Origin: Phaseolus vulgaris
Lineage: Eukaryota; Streptophyta; Magnoliopsida; Fabales; Fabaceae
Direction of reading: 5' to 3'
Length of the DNA stretch: 64,000 bases
Assembly (NCBI RefSeq): GCF_000499845.2
Contig: NC_023758.2
Coordinates: forward strand, 62,001-126,000
Shown here in pieces: positions 61,677-64,000 of the stretch (position 1 is the first letter of the stretch; each line of letters begins with the position of its first letter). A program made the translations under genes and the position numbers. The notes under the pieces were generated by a model. It searched no databases. It was not told the DNA's origin and was given only the letters and a program-made list of their open reading frames with translations.

Positions 61677-64000
61677 ATGACAACACCAGAAAATAATGGT
61701 CATTGTAAAGAAGAAAGATATGACTCATTGATGGAGGATGGGCACACTTTCCTTCTTAGGCCGGTGTATAAGCGGCGTAAAGTTTCCGCCATTCGTGATT
61801 TCCCTGATGGATGTGGACCATCTGCTTCAAGGATTGAGGAAGTATCAAATATAAATATTGCAGATTGTGGTTCTGTTAATGGTACAATTGTTGAGGTTAA
61901 GAACGGTGAACATTTAGCAGGTGTGAAAACCTGTGAAAATGATGGTTGGCATTCTGAGCCAAACAATTTGCTTTATACGGAGACTCTTGGCGTAACAGTT
62001 GACAGTGGTTTGAATAAGGACAACCCCATGGTCTCATCCTATCATGTGGATGGATCTACTGCTGAAGACAGACTGGAAATAGGGACTCTTAGCCAAACTG
62101 CTGATCGTGGATATACTGCTGAAGATAAACCAGGAATGATGACTATTAGCCAAACCTCTGATTGTGGTTTGAACCAGGAAAGCCCTGTAGATTCATCTCA
62201 TAGAGTGGATGGACATATTGCCGAAGGCGAAGCTGCAAAAGTGACTCTTGGTTTGAATCAGGAAAACCCTGTGGTCTCATCTCATCAAGTGGATGGGTCT
62301 ACTCCGGAAGATAACCCTGCAAAAGTGAAGCTTGGCCAAACAAAGGACTGCAGTTTGAATCTGGAAAACTCTGAGGTCTCATCACATCAAGTGAATGGGT
62401 CTATTGCAGAAGATGAACTTACAAAAGTGACTATTGTTGAGCGAACAACTGACTGTGGTTTGAATAAGGAAAACCTTGTGGTCTCGTGTCGTCAAGTGGA
62501 CAGCCCTACTGCAGAAGATAAACCTGCAAAAGTGCCTTCTTTGGACCCGGAAACTTTGAATACAGAGTTTGCAAGAACATCAAACACTGGAAAATGTGAC
62601 TCCTCTTATGAGTTGAAGTCATCTTCTCCAGCGGGTGAGATTGCTGTGCCCGGGGATTCGAAACACTTATTATCCAATGCCAATATATCTGCTCCCAGTG
62701 CATGTATGGTGGAACCTATAACTAGAAGGTATCTTCCACAAAGAAAAGTTTCAGCTGTTAGAGACTTTCCTCCTTTATGTGGACGTAATGCTCCACGTGT
62801 CGGTAAGGACAAGCATGTGTGTCTAGAGGGGACCTCTTCTTTGGATAACAAGACAGATGGTCAACGGAACCTGGCTGTAGATGACAATTCATTGAAAAAA
62901 GTAACAGCTACTGATGTAAAAGAAGGTAAAAGTAACATTCAGGATGAATATAATTGCAATAGAAAGGTTGTTGACATCGATCAACCTGATTCTGAAAGAA
63001 ATGCTGCAGAGAGATTGAAAAAGCTCCAGGCATGTGAACTATCGTCTGAGATGAAAAAGTCACCAGAAAATGAGAGAGAAAGGTATGCTACTCCCCCTGC
63101 AACAAGTAATCATCATCAGATCAAATTAAATTCTAAGGCGGTGGTAAAAGAGAATAATAGGGTCGAGACAAAGCCTTTGAGTATATCTCGTTCTAACCAT
63201 AAGTTGAAAGGGAATTTTAATAGATTGCAGGTCTCATCACAGAGGAAAGTAATACTAGGTTTGATGGCTGATTCAGAATGTCCGTGGAGATCTGATAAAG
63301 GTTCCTCCAAATCTAAGTTGGTTGTTGGTAATAGTAAAGGCAAGAGAAAGAAAGGGGATTCTTTTGCATTGCCTGATAGGTCTAAAACAGATATCAAGAT
63401 TACAGGTGCCTTGAATGATTCTGAGAAGAAGCCTTTGAAAAAGAAAAAGGGAAATGCTGCTTCCGAAGGTATGGGTGAATTAGTACTTTGGGAAAAGGAT
63501 AATTATCTTGAGCAGCCTAATGAATGTGATAACACTCTTCAAATTGTCCTGAGATCAAATGAGTTCGATGTAAACATTACTCCCTCTTCTCATTCTAATT
63601 TCACTGGTGATGAGAATGACCCAAATGTGACCCGAAAAAAAGTGAGGGAAACATTACGGTTGTTTCAAGTTATTTGTAGAAAGCTTTTACAGGAAGTAGA
63701 ATCAAAGTTAAATGAGCGAGCCAATAGTAAGAGAGTTGATTTAGTAGCTTCAAGGATCCTTAAGGAGAATGGGAAATATGTCAACATAGGCAAGCAAATA
63801 CTAGGCTGTGTTCCTGGTGTTGAAGTTGGTGATGAATTTCAATATAGAGTGGAGCTTAATATAGTTGGCCTTCACCGTCCAATTCAAGGTGGGATAGATT
63901 ATGTGAGACACAATGGTATGATCCTTGCAACCAGTATTGTTGCATCAGGGGCCTATGCTGATGAGTTGGATAATTCGGATGTGTTGACATATACAGGGCA
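61677..64000 (+). CDS. SUVH6: SUVH5/6-type histone H3K9 methyltransferase, N-terminal part (cut by window end)
   Basis: One open exon runs from the ATG to the window end, about 774 codons, with the rest missing. An in-frame TGA at 61626 supports this start. The motif RRKVSAIRDFP (residues 33-43) recurs as QRKVSAVRDFP (355-365). This motif marks SUVH5/6-like proteins as I recall them. Residues 108-288 are an imperfect tandem repeat. Residues ~540-620 are Lys-rich (KGKRKKGD, KKPLKKKKG), which suits nuclear localisation. A helix-rich segment VRETLRLFQVICRKLLQEVE leads into the SRA/YDG domain at about residue 700: CVPGVEVGDEFQYRVELNIV, GLHRPIQGGIDYV, ILATSIVASGAYADELD. SRA domains read methylated DNA and guide H3K9 methylation. 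Pre-SET and SET domains should lie beyond the window, so activity is not shown here. Confidence 0.9.
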   Translation, partial: MTTPENNGHCKEERYDSLMEDGHTFLLRPVYKRRKVSAIRDFPDGCGPSASRIEEVSNINIADCGSVNGTIVEVKNGEHLAGVKTCENDGWHSEPNNLLYTETLGVTVDSGLNKDNPMVSSYHVDGSTAEDRLEIGTLSQTADRGYTAEDKPGMMTISQTSDCGLNQESPVDSSHRVDGHIAEGEAAKVTLGLNQENPVVSSHQVDGSTPEDNPAKVKLGQTKDCSLNLENSEVSSHQVNGSIAEDELTKVTIVERTTDCGLNKENLVVSCRQVDSPTAEDKPAKVPSLDPETLNTEFARTSNTGKCDSSYELKSSSPAGEIAVPGDSKHLLSNANISAPSACMVEPITRRYLPQRKVSAVRDFPPLCGRNAPRVGKDKHVCLEGTSSLDNKTDGQRNLAVDDNSLKKVTATDVKEGKSNIQDEYNCNRKVVDIDQPDSERNAAERLKKLQACELSSEMKKSPENERERYATPPATSNHHQIKLNSKAVVKENNRVETKPLSISRSNHKLKGNFNRLQVSSQRKVILGLMADSECPWRSDKGSSKSKLVVGNSKGKRKKGDSFALPDRSKTDIKITGALNDSEKKPLKKKKGNAASEGMGELVLWEKDNYLEQPNECDNTLQIVLRSNEFDVNITPSSHSNFTGDENDPNVTRKKVRETLRLFQVICRKLLQEVESKLNERANSKRVDLVASRILKENGKYVNIGKQILGCVPGVEVGDEFQYRVELNIVGLHRPIQGGIDYVRHNGMILATSIVASGAYADELDNSDVLTYTG
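61998..62540 (+). repeat. Coding tandem repeat in the SUVH N-terminus, about 6 units
   Basis: Units of roughly 30-35 codons recur with the plan x-DCGLNxENPVVSSHQVDG, then STAEDKPAKVTLGQT. Members start at about 61998 (VDSGLN), then a shortened unit, then near 62160, 62250, 62345 and 62450. The encoded stretch is Ser/Glu/Asp-rich and probably disordered. Confidence 0.8.

Noticed and set aside
1..64000. CRISPR arrays, operons, riboswitches or prokaryotic islands
   Set aside because: Nothing of this type is seen; the tandem arrays have no spacer structure and the genes are intron-bearing plant nuclear genes.

Overview
This window is nuclear DNA of a flowering plant. It is AT-rich, the genes carry many GT-AG introns, and transposon debris fills the spaces. 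It holds one nuclear tRNA-Glu, a plastid-targeted monooxygenase, a plastid ribosomal protein, a BAHD-like acyltransferase, a VAP, a Bax inhibitor-1, a type IV GATA factor and a SUVH histone methyltransferase. The protein sequences and the flavour of the repeats suggest a dicot, most likely a legume near Phaseolus/Vigna/Glycine. That is an inference from memory, not a database result.

Layout. 0-5 kb: tRNA-Glu(CUC); a small one-membrane-segment protein (+); a six-exon CTF2A-like FAD monooxygenase (-) converging on it. 5.4-7.9 kb: a repeat block with a 34-bp minisatellite and a 178-bp tandem array. 8.4-9.7 kb: a two-exon BAHD-like gene that lacks the catalytic HxxxD motif and seems to use a GC-AG intron. 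10.8-20.0 kb: two tandem copies of a glycine-rich, coiled-coil protein gene of unknown function. The first is intact (7 exons, 303 aa). The second is decayed: lost splice donor, early stop with an insertion, different 3' end. 20-24.4 kb: repeat-derived sequence with a frameshifted MULE transposase remnant (-). 24.7-26.6 kb: plastid bL19c. 28.6-32.3 kb: VAP2-1-like ER protein. 32.3-38.4 kb: AT-rich intergenic DNA with a 113-bp duplication and an LTR-like fragment. 38.4-40.3 kb: BI-1. 40.3-49 kb: AT-rich intergenic DNA with a CACTA-like MITE. 49.1-54.7 kb: GATA26/27-like factor with a C-terminal DEUBAD/ASXH-like domain and a MITE in an intron. 54.7-60.3 kb: repeats, including a minus-strand Ty3/gypsy LTR-gag fragment. 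61.7 kb to the end: the N-terminal part of a SUVH5/6-type gene, cut by the window edge inside its SRA domain.

The genes are not an operon and do not form one pathway. The notable context is collinearity: bL19c, VAP2-1, BI-1, GATA26/27 and an SRA-domain gene also sit together in a small block of Arabidopsis chromosome 5 as I remember it, but with the VAP-bL19 pair on the other side. I see no cluster that looks like a new multi-gene system. The most unusual items are the duplicated glycine-rich gene pair, the BAHD-like pseudoenzyme with a possible GC donor, the tandemly repeated N-terminus of the SUVH protein, and the 178-bp array.
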